Of a DNA stretch of 64,000 bases, positions 1 through 9,225 are shown piece after piece. Positions within the stretch are counted from its first letter, which is position 1, and each line of letters starts with the position of its first letter. The notes beneath the pieces were generated by a model that was not told the origin of the DNA, made no database searches, and saw only the letters and a list, made by a program, of their open reading frames with translations. The position numbers were made by a program, and so were the translations under genes. Source of the stretch: Sphingobacteriales bacterium 16-39-50 (lineage in GTDB: Bacteria > Bacteroidota > Bacteroidia > Sphingobacteriales > Sphingobacteriaceae); the NCBI GenBank assembly GCA_002257025.1, contig NCHA01000011.1, forward strand, positions 28,478 to 92,477. Reading direction: 5' to 3'.

Positions 1-256
1 TGGAAATTTTTCTACACTCTTTCGGGAATAATTTCCACACTTGCCTCCACTATATGCTCATAGCAAGTTTAATTGCTTTGGCACTTTCATTGTACTGTTT
101 GTTCAATAATTATTTAACTAATTTTTATTCTATAAGGTTAATATATTTTCAATAATTAAGTACTTTTAGTACCTGTATTCTTTATTTGAATTGCCTGGTA
201 GATAAGTGGTTATTAAAATATATCTCTTTCAATGAGAAGGCAGGGCTATTTAAATT
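1..256. other. Left-edge non-coding stretch upstream of the polysaccharide locus
   Basis: This AT-rich stretch precedes the first gene. Short stop-interrupted frames run through it and I see no convincing coding sequence or RNA gene. It probably holds the promoter of the polysaccharide operon, but I found no exact TAnnTTTG box. A gene to the left could end here unseen. Confidence 0.4.
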
Positions 257-643
257 ATGAAAAAACAAATTCTGGTTGTAGATGATGAGCTGAGCATATT
301 AAAACTGCTCAATTTCATACTGTCAAAAGACTATGATCTTGTGATTAAACAAAATGGCGCAGATGCTATAAGTTGGCTTGAAGATGGCAATGATCCGGCA
401 CTGATTATTTCTGATCTGGAAATGCCATATATTGATGGTGGTTCATTTATAAGAAACTTGAAGATTAGCGGATTTTACAGAGATACCCCTGTAATTCTTC
501 TTTCAGGGGCAGATAATCTTGATAAGATCGTTGAGCAAATGCCATTCCGGGCAGATTGTTATTTTAAAAAGCCCTTCAATCCTACTGAATTAAAGTCATC
601 AATAACTGAAACACTTCAAAAGCATAATGTCGCAAATAATTAA
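257..643 (+). CDS. Single-domain CheY-like response regulator
   Basis: The 128-aa protein is one receiver (REC) domain with no output domain. The acidic pair lies in VVDDE (D9, D10), the phospho-acceptor is D53 in IISDLEMP, the switch Ser is S83 in LLSGAD, and the conserved Lys is K105 in FKKPF. All functional residues are therefore present and the protein should be phosphorylatable by a histidine kinase, which is not encoded in this window. Its stop overlaps the ATG of the next gene by 17 bases, so the two are translationally linked. Because the next protein carries a degenerate receiver domain, a role in controlling polysaccharide initiation is likely but inferred. Confidence 0.9.
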   Translation: MKKQILVVDDELSILKLLNFILSKDYDLVIKQNGADAISWLEDGNDPALIISDLEMPYIDGGSFIRNLKISGFYRDTPVILLSGADNLDKIVEQMPFRADCYFKKPFNPTELKSSITETLQKHNVANN

Positions 644-1736
644 GCAAGGAGGAGATACCAACACCGTGCACCATTTAAGCATTGCTTATATGGGCACAGG
701 TTCTACATCCTTGCTGATTAAGGAATTACCATCCGAATTTTTCATAAATAAACATCACACCTTAGAAGAACTTCAGGACTATCTGGATAATCAGTCAATT
801 TTAACTTTACCTGATGTAATACTGATTGAAACTGACTCGGAGGGTAAGTGTTTTGAATTTATCGAGAAAATTAAAAAAAATCCACTTTATCGTGAGTTGA
901 TTATTGTTCTGATTGCATCTGAAAGAGATAAAGCATGGAAAGCAAGTGCTTTAAAATTAAAAGTACACGACTTTTATGTCATGCCCTTCCCTGTTGAACA
1001 TCTGATAGAAAGGCTAAATTTTTTAGTTAAATTCAAACTGATCAGACCACAGCTTTCTGTACTGGAAAACTCTGATGTTACCTACAAATTACCACAGATG
1101 AAGCGTCTTTTTGATGTAGTAGTCTCAGCAATATGCATCATTGTTTTAGCACCTGTTCTAATTTTAACCGCAATATTAATTCGTTTGGACTCAAAAGGGC
1201 CGATTATTTATAAAAGCAGAAGAGTGGGTACCGGATACAATATATTTGATTTCTACAAATTCAGATCCATGAGGGTAGGAGCCGACAGGCAGTTGGAAGA
1301 TTTATCAGATCTTAATCGATACAAGAATGATGAAACCCCGGAAGAAGAAGCTGATGACCAGAAAAAGCGAACAACATTTATAAAATTAGTTAACGACCCC
1401 AGAATAACCCGGTTTGGTTCCTTCATCAGAAGGACCAGTATTGATGAATTGCCCCAACTATTTAATGTTTTAAAAGGTGATATGTCTCTGGTTGGGAACA
1501 GGCCATTACCTCTTTATGAAGCTGAAATGCTGACATCAAATGATTGGTCACAACGTTTTATGGGACCAGCAGGTGTTACAGGTTTGTGGCAAATAAAAAG
1601 TAGAGGAAAAAAAGATATTTCCGAGCGGGAACGGAAAAAATTTGATAACTTTTACGCGACAAAATATTCATTCTGGTTCGATTTTGAAATATTGATTAAA
1701 ACACTGCCGGTAATATTACATAAGGAAAAATTTTAA
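627..1736 (+). CDS. Pseudoreceiver-sugar transferase fusion (initiating undecaprenyl-phosphate glycosyl-1-phosphate transferase)
   Basis: The 369-aa protein has two parts. Residues ~15-140 resemble a receiver domain, but the phospho-Asp position reads as Glu (VILIETDSEG) and the usual Lys-Pro near the end is a Met-Pro (VMPFPVEHL), so it is probably not phosphorylated. Residues ~150-369 are a bacterial sugar transferase of the WcaJ/GumD C-terminal type: one hydrophobic segment after MKRLFDVVVS, then KSRRVG, FDFYKFRSM, RTSIDELPQLFNVLKGDMS, GNRPLP and PAGVTGLWQ. This domain attaches the first sugar-1-phosphate to undecaprenyl phosphate at the inner membrane. ATG 627 overlaps the upstream regulator. 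A strong AGGAGG at 647-652 precedes an in-frame GTG at 666, which is an alternative start at the domain edge. Confidence 0.9.
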   Translation: MSQIIKQGGDTNTVHHLSIAYMGTGSTSLLIKELPSEFFINKHHTLEELQDYLDNQSILTLPDVILIETDSEGKCFEFIEKIKKNPLYRELIIVLIASERDKAWKASALKLKVHDFYVMPFPVEHLIERLNFLVKFKLIRPQLSVLENSDVTYKLPQMKRLFDVVVSAICIIVLAPVLILTAILIRLDSKGPIIYKSRRVGTGYNIFDFYKFRSMRVGADRQLEDLSDLNRYKNDETPEEEADDQKKRTTFIKLVNDPRITRFGSFIRRTSIDELPQLFNVLKGDMSLVGNRPLPLYEAEMLTSNDWSQRFMGPAGVTGLWQIKSRGKKDISERERKKFDNFYATKYSFWFDFEILIKTLPVILHKEKF

Positions 1737-1739
1737 TAT

Positions 1740-2417
1740 ATGTTCAGAAAATACTTTTTTTTAGCAACGTTTTCTATACTTCTTTTAAGTAATTCTGCTA
1801 AGTCGCAGGAAACGATGATGACCGACATTTCATATGTTTTCCTTGAAAAACTGATTGCTACTGCTAAGGAAAACTATCCCAGAATGAATAATTATGAAGG
1901 TCGCATAAAGATCGCTAAAACTACGGTTGGCCAGGAGCAATTATCATGGCTCGACGCCTTTTCATTTTCCTACATTTACAATCCCAACAATACTTTAGAT
2001 CTGGCAGTTCCCCGATTTTTTAATGGATATCAGGTTGCATTCAATTTTAACCTAAGTTCAATTCTCCAGAAACCAGGCAATGTAAAACAGGCCAAAGAAA
2101 GTGTTAAACTTGCCCAATATGACCTTGATGAATATCATTTAACTCTTGAAACAGAAGTGAAACGACGCTATTTTACCTATGTTCAGGCACTTTCCAATTT
2201 ACGTCTCCAAACCAAACTGAGCTCTGACGCACTCAATGTCAGTAATGATGTCAAAACAAAATTTGAAAAAAGCGAGATAACTTATGAGCAATTTACATTA
2301 ATGCAAATGTCCTATTCAGGAGCATTGCAATCTAAAATTGCCGCAGAATCAAATTTTCTGATCGCCAAAGCATCACTTGAAGAATTATTGACAAAAAAGA
2401 TCGAAGAAATACAGTAG
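1740..2417 (+). CDS. Short TolC-like outer-membrane protein
   Basis: This 225-aa protein begins with a signal peptide (residues 1-22, ending SAKSQ). The remainder is amphipathic helix with TolC/OEP-like stretches, such as residues ~110-150 and ~190-220. Full-length TolC proteins have about 400-480 residues and two repeats, so this corresponds to about one repeat. It sits four bases after the sugar transferase and just before the Wzz-like gene. No Wza-type export lipoprotein is seen here, so this protein may serve as the periplasmic or outer-membrane part of polysaccharide export, which is inference. Family assignment is moderate because the protein is short. Confidence 0.65.
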   Translation: MFRKYFFLATFSILLLSNSAKSQETMMTDISYVFLEKLIATAKENYPRMNNYEGRIKIAKTTVGQEQLSWLDAFSFSYIYNPNNTLDLAVPRFFNGYQVAFNFNLSSILQKPGNVKQAKESVKLAQYDLDEYHLTLETEVKRRYFTYVQALSNLRLQTKLSSDALNVSNDVKTKFEKSEITYEQFTLMQMSYSGALQSKIAAESNFLIAKASLEELLTKKIEEIQ

Positions 2418-2425
2418 TGTAAAGT

Positions 2426-4621
2426 ATGGAAGAACTAAAAAAATTCATTGACTTATTATTACGCTACAAAATAGTTTTAATTACTGTGCCGCTTATTACG
2501 GTCATGGTTACTTTTTATATTGTCCGAAATCTTCCTGATGTTTATCCGGCACAAGCCCAGATTGCAACAGGTATTGTGGACGAAACTCAACAAATGGCAC
2601 TTTCGGAAGCCAGTGTTTTACAGGAATCAAGAATCAACCAGAAATTTATCAATATGGTGCAGGTCATGAATTCAAAAAGCATGATTGACCTGGTTTCATA
2701 CAAATTAATTATACATGACCTGAGCAGTAAGCCTTTTAGAGAGCCCAGTGAACTTCTAAAAACACTAAATCTTGAGGCTAAAAAACATGCATTAAGTGTC
2801 TTTAAAGAAAAATACAATAAAAAAGAAGGCTTAAATTTACGAAATGACGATGAAAATGGCTTGCATCGGATATTAGGGTCTATGGGTTATGACTATATGT
2901 CATTAATGGATGATATGCTTATTTACCGTGCAGGAACCACAGACTTTATCTTCATTGATTTCCAATCTGAAAATTCAGAACTATCCGCATTTGTGGTCAA
3001 TACATTATCCAACGAATTTACTGACTATTATACCGTTCTTGTTAAGGAAAACCAGCGATCTTCAGTCAACTTTCTGAAAAACCTGTTGAAAATAAAATCA
3101 GATACCCTTCAAGCGAGGATTAGTGGTCTGCGTGAATACAAAATAGAAAACAGAATACTTAATCTGGATGAACAATCCTCTCAGATCTATACGCAGACTG
3201 CAGATTATGAACTAAGAATACAGCAGGCTGAAAAAGATATTGTAGCTCTTAAAGGAACAATTGCCAATATTGATAAAAGATTCGACCCTGCTGACCGCCG
3301 ATACATGGAATCGACCTTTACTGATATTAATCAAAAGATAATTGGGTCGAAGGCTCTGATGAATGCGCTGCAGGATAAATACATTCAGAGTGATTTTGAT
3401 GAGCGTTATAAAAATTCAATCGATTCACTTCAGAGGATTGTAAGTGCCCAGATCAATTCGATGTCGGATAAATACACTGATAACCCCCTAAGCTCAAAAA
3501 CCGCTCTCATTCAAAAGAAACTTGATCTGCAGATTGAACTTGACCGTACTGTTTATGGCTTGAATTCGCTCAAAAATCAGCTTGCTGTCATGAGTAAGAA
3601 ATTCGAGCAACTGGTACCCCATGAGGCTGTAATTCAAAGCTATGAACGGGATATCCAAACAGGCAGTGAAGAGTATCAGGATTTACTGGCACAGTACAAC
3701 AAAGTGACTATGGAGGCTGAGTTTCCTGTCAAACTCAGACAAGCACAGGTTGCAATGCCCGGGCTACCGCTACCATCAAAAAAAATGCTCCTGGTTATTA
3801 TCAGTGGAATGTTAAGCGGTGTCTTTTGTGTGATCATCCTGTTTGTTATGTTCTTCCTGGATAACCGTATCCGTCGCCCGGCAGACCTTGTACTGCTTAC
3901 TAAAGCACCTGTACTTGGTTATCTCAACCTTGTTGGTAAGTCGACACTCGATCTGAAAGGTATCTGGAAAAACCTGCATGGAACCGCAGAAATGCGTGAA
4001 TTTAAAAAGCAGCTTCGGTCCACCCGATTTGAAGTAAACCGTGAACTCGCCCGAACCTCAGACCGTGGTCAGGTTTTAAGCATTACCAGTATCAGCGAAG
4101 GGGAAGGGAAAACACTTATTTCAGCCTGCATCGCTTATACCTATGTAATGGTAAATAAGAAAGTTCTGCTTATCGACGGGAACTTCGACAATCCATCTAT
4201 CACCAAGAACTCCAATACTAAACTATTCCTTGAAGATTTTCTGCACTCCGGTGATCTGGGTGGAATTAATTTCAATTCCGGAATAATGGTCATGGGAAAC
4301 CGGGGTGGAGACAAATCATTGCTGGAAGTATGCGACGAAGAAACAATCATGGAAAGGCTGGAACAATTACGATCACACTTTGATGTTATACTTGTTGAGA
4401 CCCCTCCTCTTGATGCTCTGAATAAAGCAAAAGAATGGATATTATTTACCGACAAAACTTTAAGTGTTTTTGAAGCTGACCAAACTTTAAATGAAGTAAA
4501 GAATCAGCATATAAACTATCTGACAACACTAAATGGCCAGTTTATTGGCTGGATTCTGAACAAAGTTAAGCAACAGGGGAAACCTGAAGAACGGATTGAC
4601 CATGCAAATGTATTAGAATGA
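2426..4621 (+). CDS. Wzz/GumC-type chain-length protein with BY-kinase-like ATPase domain
   Basis: The 731-aa protein has a transmembrane segment at ~15-35, a long periplasmic part with coiled coil (~210-430), a second membrane segment (~450-475), and a cytoplasmic CpsD/CapB-like ATPase domain (~530-715). A Walker A-like loop reads SEGEGKT near residue 555, a Walker A'-like strand reads VLLIDGNFDNPS, and a Walker B-like strand reads VILVETPP. Such proteins set glycan chain length and couple polymerisation to export. The C-terminus (ending HANVLE) lacks the usual Tyr cluster, and the A' motif has Asn where typical BY-kinases have D-x-D/R. It may act as a non-phosphorylated co-polymerase. Confidence 0.88.
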   Translation: MEELKKFIDLLLRYKIVLITVPLITVMVTFYIVRNLPDVYPAQAQIATGIVDETQQMALSEASVLQESRINQKFINMVQVMNSKSMIDLVSYKLIIHDLSSKPFREPSELLKTLNLEAKKHALSVFKEKYNKKEGLNLRNDDENGLHRILGSMGYDYMSLMDDMLIYRAGTTDFIFIDFQSENSELSAFVVNTLSNEFTDYYTVLVKENQRSSVNFLKNLLKIKSDTLQARISGLREYKIENRILNLDEQSSQIYTQTADYELRIQQAEKDIVALKGTIANIDKRFDPADRRYMESTFTDINQKIIGSKALMNALQDKYIQSDFDERYKNSIDSLQRIVSAQINSMSDKYTDNPLSSKTALIQKKLDLQIELDRTVYGLNSLKNQLAVMSKKFEQLVPHEAVIQSYERDIQTGSEEYQDLLAQYNKVTMEAEFPVKLRQAQVAMPGLPLPSKKMLLVIISGMLSGVFCVIILFVMFFLDNRIRRPADLVLLTKAPVLGYLNLVGKSTLDLKGIWKNLHGTAEMREFKKQLRSTRFEVNRELARTSDRGQVLSITSISEGEGKTLISACIAYTYVMVNKKVLLIDGNFDNPSITKNSNTKLFLEDFLHSGDLGGINFNSGIMVMGNRGGDKSLLEVCDEETIMERLEQLRSHFDVILVETPPLDALNKAKEWILFTDKTLSVFEADQTLNEVKNQHINYLTTLNGQFIGWILNKVKQQGKPEERIDHANVLE

Positions 4622-4622
4622 T

Positions 4623-5810
4623 ATGCCGTATCATATCACAATATATTTTTGGATAGTAATCCAGGTATTGATAGGATATAATCTTCTTTTACCACTGATA
4701 CTCTTTTTTTTTTACAAATTTTCTGGTATACTGAGAAAACAGACATTGGAAGGTCGTTACGTACAGGAAATTGATTATGCAATAATAGTCACTGCATACG
4801 AACAGACCGATCTTATTCCTGCGGCAGTCAATTCAATCCTGAAATCAAATTACAGCAGGTTTTTAGTATATGTTGTGGCTGACAAATGTGATGTGTCCAA
4901 CCTGCATTTCAATGATGAACGGGTAGTTCTGCTCAGACCAGAGCAAACTCTTGCAAGTAATACCGCTTCACATTTCTATGCGATCAGGCATTTTAAAAGA
5001 GAACATACACATCTCACAATAATTGATAGTGACAATTTAGTTGAAAGCGGATACTTAAATGAGCTCAATAAATATTTCAATAAGGGTTTTATTGCAGTAC
5101 AAGGAATAAGAAAAGCTAAGAATCTGGATACCAATTTAGCGGCCCTCGATGCTGCGAGAGACCTTTATTATCATTTTTATGATGGAAGGGTTCTATTTGG
5201 TCTAGGCTCATCCGCTACACTCTCCGGTTCTGGGATGGCTTTTGCCATTGGGTTGTATCGCGAATGTCTGGAAGATAAAGAGATACGCGGGGCAGGTTTT
5301 GATAAATTTCTCCAATACAGCATTGTAAAACGTAAACATCGGATAGCATTTGCAGAAAAAGCAATTGTATATGATGAAAAGACATCTGTTTCTGATCAAT
5401 TAGTTAAACAAAGATCCAGATGGATAAATACCTGGTTTAAATATTTTTCAAATGGATTTAAGCTCCTGCTAATGGGTCTTCAGAATTTAAATCTAAATCA
5501 GTTTTTGTTCGGATTAACATTGCTCAGGCCACCCCTTTTTATCTTCCTTATTCTCTCATTAATATGCCTGATTATCAATATCTTTTTAAATCCAAACTTA
5601 GCTTTTATATGGACCTTTGCATTTGTATGTTTTTTAATAGGTTTTGGTATCGCACTATTCCGAAAAAATACAGATCTGAGAATTTATAAAGCACTAATAA
5701 ATATTCCTGAATTCATGTTCTTTCAAGTGTTGTCATTGCTTAAAATAAAGTCGGCGAACAAAATTTCAGTGGCTACAAAACATCTTCACAAAAAATATTC
5801 TGAAGATTAA
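4623..5810 (+). CDS. Membrane-bound family 2 glycosyltransferase
   Basis: The 395-aa protein starts with a transmembrane helix (~8-32), followed by a GT2 catalytic domain and at least two C-terminal membrane helices (~300-350). Visible motifs are the nucleotide-binding strand YAIIVTAYEQTD, the DxD-like IIDSDN near residue 138, and QRSRW near residue 263. QxxRW is typical of processive GT2 enzymes such as cellulose and hyaluronan synthases. It follows the Wzz-like gene by one base and belongs to the same operon. The donor sugar cannot be told from sequence. Confidence 0.88.
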   Translation: MPYHITIYFWIVIQVLIGYNLLLPLILFFFYKFSGILRKQTLEGRYVQEIDYAIIVTAYEQTDLIPAAVNSILKSNYSRFLVYVVADKCDVSNLHFNDERVVLLRPEQTLASNTASHFYAIRHFKREHTHLTIIDSDNLVESGYLNELNKYFNKGFIAVQGIRKAKNLDTNLAALDAARDLYYHFYDGRVLFGLGSSATLSGSGMAFAIGLYRECLEDKEIRGAGFDKFLQYSIVKRKHRIAFAEKAIVYDEKTSVSDQLVKQRSRWINTWFKYFSNGFKLLLMGLQNLNLNQFLFGLTLLRPPLFIFLILSLICLIINIFLNPNLAFIWTFAFVCFLIGFGIALFRKNTDLRIYKALINIPEFMFFQVLSLLKIKSANKISVATKHLHKKYSED

Positions 5811-5867
5811 CAATTGATGACCCTGACATAAATATAAATAGTTAATATTGATTAGAGGGTTTAAATC

Positions 5868-5996
5868 ATGAGGTACAATCATATAAAAGACAAGAAAACA
5901 AGCAAAGAAATATTTCTTCTATTCAGTAAGTATGGCTCGATGACATTGGCTTTCATAACTGTATTTTTCTTTTTTATAAAAATACTTTTTCTCTAG
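5868..5996 (+). CDS. Possible 42-aa single-pass membrane protein
   Basis: An ATG at 5868 opens a 42-codon frame ending TAG at 5994-5996. The product has a basic N-terminus (MRYNHIKDKKTSKE) and a hydrophobic C-terminal helix (MTLAFITVFFFFIKILFL). A purine-rich AGAGGG at 5854-5859 lies at a plausible ribosome-binding distance. It fills the only sizeable gap inside the polysaccharide operon. No family is recognised, and a chance frame in AT-rich DNA remains possible. Confidence 0.4.
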   Translation: MRYNHIKDKKTSKEIFLLFSKYGSMTLAFITVFFFFIKILFL

Positions 5997-6045
5997 TTTT
6001 AGACAGATAATTAAAGTTTAAGTGATACGATCAGGATTTAATAGC

Positions 6046-7500
6046 ATGACTTCATTCGCAAAAGCCCTTGGTAAACCCTTGGGATTTTTCGTGTTACTTG
6101 CCATTTCTATCTTGTTTGCCTATATAATAAATGAAGCCCAGATCAAGGGGGCAGCCATAATATTAATTCTATTAATCGGCCCAATTATTGCGTTTGCGAT
6201 AATTTCTAAACCCAAATTTGGAATTACCGCCTTATTGATCGCTTCCTATCTGATCATGTGGATAATACGAATGGACCTGATCAGGTTTCCATTAGGTACA
6301 ATAATGGATGGCCTGCTTGCATTATTAATTATTGGCTTGTTTATTCAGCTTAAATATCGGCCCGACTGGTCATTCCTGAGTAGTCCAATCAGTCTTATGA
6401 TCTCCATTTGGATTATTTACAATTTTATTCAGGTTGCAAATCCGGTTGCTCAGTCCAAAATGGCCTGGCTATACACTATCAGAAGTATGGCAATTGTGAT
6501 GCTTACCTATTTTATATTCAGTTATCATATCCGGGATATAACGTTCATAAGATTCATTATCAAGATTTGGCTTATTCTTAGTGTTTTTGCCGGAATTAAT
6601 GGATACAGACAGCAATTTATCGGTTTCATGGGATTTGAAGAAGCTTATCTTTATTCTGACCCATTAATTCGGGATCTTCTATTTATAAACGGTGTATGGC
6701 GTAAATTTTCTATTTTTTCTGACCCGACAGGATTCTCTTATAACATGATCATAAGCAGTCTGCTTTGTATTGGTATGATGTTCGGAAAAATATCAATCAG
6801 GAGAAAGATATTCTTGTCGGCTCTGGTCATGTTTTTTCTCACGAATATGCTTTTTTCAGGTACAAGAAGTGCCTATGTATTATTGCCGGCATCCATGATT
6901 ATGTTAACTATTCTTGTTTTCAACAGACAGATTATGTTAATCACGACCGGTGCAGCACTGTTCATGGCCTTCCTCATTTTTATACCTACAAGTAACCCTG
7001 GGTTATACAGGTTTCAATCAGCATTTAAACCCTCTGAAGATGCATCCTTCAATGTAAGAGCAAGGAATCAAAAGATGATTCAGCCTTATATCTGGTCACA
7101 TCCTATAGGAGGGGGACTTGGCTCTACCGGAGTTTGGGGTGCAAAATTTTCTCCCGGATCCTTTCTGGCTTCATTTCCTCCAGACAGTGGTTATGTAAGG
7201 GTAGCTGTTGAAATGGGCTGGATTGGTTTATTTATTTTCTGCTGCCTATTATTTGTCATTTTGCAAAAGGGCATCTCAAATTTCTTTAAAATGGAGGATC
7301 CTGAACTCAAAAGCTACTGCCTTGCCATGGTATTGATAGTGTATGCAATTACCATCGGTAACTACCCACAGGAAGCGATTACACAATATCCCCTAAATGT
7401 TTATTTTTTCCTTGTAGCGGCACTGATTGATGCAACCTATAACCTTGATAAGGAAAAGAAAGAAGAAAAGCTGAAGATATCAAATACCCTATCACATTGA
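6046..7500 (+). CDS. Wzy/O-antigen ligase family membrane protein
   Basis: This polytopic inner-membrane protein has about 10-12 hydrophobic helices. The Wzy_C signature region lies in the large loop: NVRARNQKMIQPYIWSHP, then GGGLGSTG, then GYVRVAVEMGWIGL. Such proteins polymerise lipid-linked repeat units or ligate them to an acceptor in the periplasm. I chose ATG 6046 (484 aa, AGGA nine bases upstream) over an in-frame GTG at 6022. The position between chain-length and sugar-transfer genes suggests the polymerase of this locus. Confidence 0.85.
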   Translation: MTSFAKALGKPLGFFVLLAISILFAYIINEAQIKGAAIILILLIGPIIAFAIISKPKFGITALLIASYLIMWIIRMDLIRFPLGTIMDGLLALLIIGLFIQLKYRPDWSFLSSPISLMISIWIIYNFIQVANPVAQSKMAWLYTIRSMAIVMLTYFIFSYHIRDITFIRFIIKIWLILSVFAGINGYRQQFIGFMGFEEAYLYSDPLIRDLLFINGVWRKFSIFSDPTGFSYNMIISSLLCIGMMFGKISIRRKIFLSALVMFFLTNMLFSGTRSAYVLLPASMIMLTILVFNRQIMLITTGAALFMAFLIFIPTSNPGLYRFQSAFKPSEDASFNVRARNQKMIQPYIWSHPIGGGLGSTGVWGAKFSPGSFLASFPPDSGYVRVAVEMGWIGLFIFCCLLFVILQKGISNFFKMEDPELKSYCLAMVLIVYAITIGNYPQEAITQYPLNVYFFLVAALIDATYNLDKEKKEEKLKISNTLSH

Positions 7501-7504
7501 ATTA

Positions 7505-8593
7505 ATGAATATGAATTGGATTGGAATTTTAAAATGCCCTCTTACCGGTCTTGACCTTCGTATACTGACAGAAGAGGAGATAACGATGCTAAACTCCGAT
7601 GCTGCCGCTCATAAAATATGGCAAGCCGATGGATCAATGATGAATCAGACATTAGAACAGGGGCTGATTTCATCTGACCAATCATACATTTACCCAATTA
7701 TCAATGGTATAGTAATTTTATTGAAAGATCTTGCAATTACACGTTCTGCTGATAAATTCATTAAGGAAGAAAAAGATAAGGACAAACAATTAGTTCAAAA
7801 TTTCTACGATCAGAAAGGTTGGTTTGTGAATGAGGAAGGCAATTATGAAGATGCTGTTATTTATGAAGATCTTAGAGATGTTTCCAAAGATTATCTAAAA
7901 AAATGCCACGACCGTGTTTCCCGCTACCTGAATTCATCTGGAACCTATATGCTGGATGCGGCTTCCGGGGCATTGCAATATCCCGACTATCTGCAGTATT
8001 CTGAAAATTACACCTACAGGGTATGTGTAGATTTTTCATTTCAGGCATTGTCAGAGGCAAGAAAAAAACTAGGAGAAAAAGGAATCTATGTTCTTGCTGA
8101 TATGTGTAATATGCCTTTTAAGGATAATGTAATGGATGGTTTTGTCTCCCTGAATACCATTTATCATATCCCTAAAGATGAGCAGGCACTGGCTATCCGG
8201 GAATTATACAGATTATTGGCAAAGAATGGTAAAGGGGTAGTGGTTTACGACTGGTATAAACATTCGGCCTGGATGAACTTTTATCTGCTGCCATTTCGAG
8301 GATTTGTTTTTATAAAGAACCGCTTATTAAGCCTGATCAGTAAACTGCTTGGAAAAGCTGAACCTGCAAAAAGACTTTATTTCTACGCTCATACTTATAC
8401 CTATTTTAGGGAAAATCTGCCACCCTTTAAACTTGCGGTATGGAGGTCATTAAGTGTGCCATTCATGCGTTATTATATTCATCCTATGCTTTTCGGAAAA
8501 CAGATCCTAAACTGGATTTATACTAAAGAGGAAAAAGACCCGGAACTTTGCGGTAGAAAAGGAGAATATCCAATGTTTATATTTGAGAAATAA
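7505..8593 (+). CDS. SAM-dependent methyltransferase with Trm112-like N-terminus
   Basis: In this 362-aa protein, residues 1-80 look like a Trm112p-type small domain (ILKCPLTGLDLR ... YPIINGIVILL), common at the front of methyltransferases. A class I methyltransferase fold follows at ~145-260: YMLDAASGALQYPDY (motif I), VCVDFSFQALSEARKK, LADMCNMPFKDNVMDGFVSLNTIYHIP. The C-terminal ~100 residues may bind substrate. It lies four bases after the Wzy gene, so glycan or lipid-linked sugar methylation is the likely job. The acceptor is unknown. Confidence 0.82.
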   Translation: MNMNWIGILKCPLTGLDLRILTEEEITMLNSDAAAHKIWQADGSMMNQTLEQGLISSDQSYIYPIINGIVILLKDLAITRSADKFIKEEKDKDKQLVQNFYDQKGWFVNEEGNYEDAVIYEDLRDVSKDYLKKCHDRVSRYLNSSGTYMLDAASGALQYPDYLQYSENYTYRVCVDFSFQALSEARKKLGEKGIYVLADMCNMPFKDNVMDGFVSLNTIYHIPKDEQALAIRELYRLLAKNGKGVVVYDWYKHSAWMNFYLLPFRGFVFIKNRLLSLISKLLGKAEPAKRLYFYAHTYTYFRENLPPFKLAVWRSLSVPFMRYYIHPMLFGKQILNWIYTKEEKDPELCGRKGEYPMFIFEK

Positions 8594-8604
8594 AAATCAG
8601 GAAA

Positions 8605-9225
8605 ATGTCTCTCTCATCTCTGATCCAATCTAATGATTCTTTGAAAAAAGTTGCTCGCTGGGCACTTATTTCACCCAATCAGTACCGTCCGCGCTTATGG
8701 GTAAGATTGTTTCTTAACCCATTCAAACATAGCCGTGGAAAAGGCTCGATCATCAGGTGGAGAACTAAAATGGATCTGTTTCCTTATAAAAATTTCGAAT
8801 TGGGTTCTTATTCTGTTATCGAAGATTTTACGACAGTCAATAATGGCGTTGGAGATGTTTTGATTGGCAGCAGGTCATTTATCGGAGTTTCAAACGTCAT
8901 TATCGGTCCGGTAGAAATCGCAGATCATGTGATGACAGCCCAAAATGTAGTCATTTCAGGGATGAATCATAGTTATGAGGATATTGAAACCCCTCCCACA
9001 ATGCAAAAGGTAAGTACCTCAAAAATCAGCATTGCAGAAAATGTATGGGTTGGAGCAAATTCTGTAATTACAGCAGGAGTTAGTATCGGCCGGCATACTA
9101 TCATTGGGGCAGGCAGTATAGTAACTAAAGATCTTCCGGCTTATTGTGTTGCAGTTGGAAATCCTGCAAGAATAGTAAAGCAATACAACCCGGACACCAA
9201 AGTTTGGGAAAAAGTCAATCCATGA
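8605..9225 (+). CDS. Hexapeptide-repeat acyltransferase (WcaF/maltose acetyltransferase-like)
   Basis: The 206-aa protein has a left-handed beta-helix (LbH) domain from about residue 60 to 190, seen as isoleucine/valine-rich hexapeptide repeats: VGDVLIGSRSFIGVSNVIIG, then IAENVWVGANSVITAGVSIG and HTIIGAGSIVTKDLP. The likely catalytic His is in SGMNHSYED. The ending YCVAVGNPARIVK is typical of sugar O-acetyltransferases. It probably O-acetylates a sugar of the repeat unit. Its stop overlaps the start of the next gene in an ATGA. Confidence 0.88.
   Translation: MSLSSLIQSNDSLKKVARWALISPNQYRPRLWVRLFLNPFKHSRGKGSIIRWRTKMDLFPYKNFELGSYSVIEDFTTVNNGVGDVLIGSRSFIGVSNVIIGPVEIADHVMTAQNVVISGMNHSYEDIETPPTMQKVSTSKISIAENVWVGANSVITAGVSIGRHTIIGAGSIVTKDLPAYCVAVGNPARIVKQYNPDTKVWEKVNP

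Noticed and set aside
9144..9221. Longer N-terminus for the GT4 glycosyltransferase
   Set aside because: It would overlap the acyltransferase by 80 bases in another frame; the ATGA start at 9222 fits the operon.
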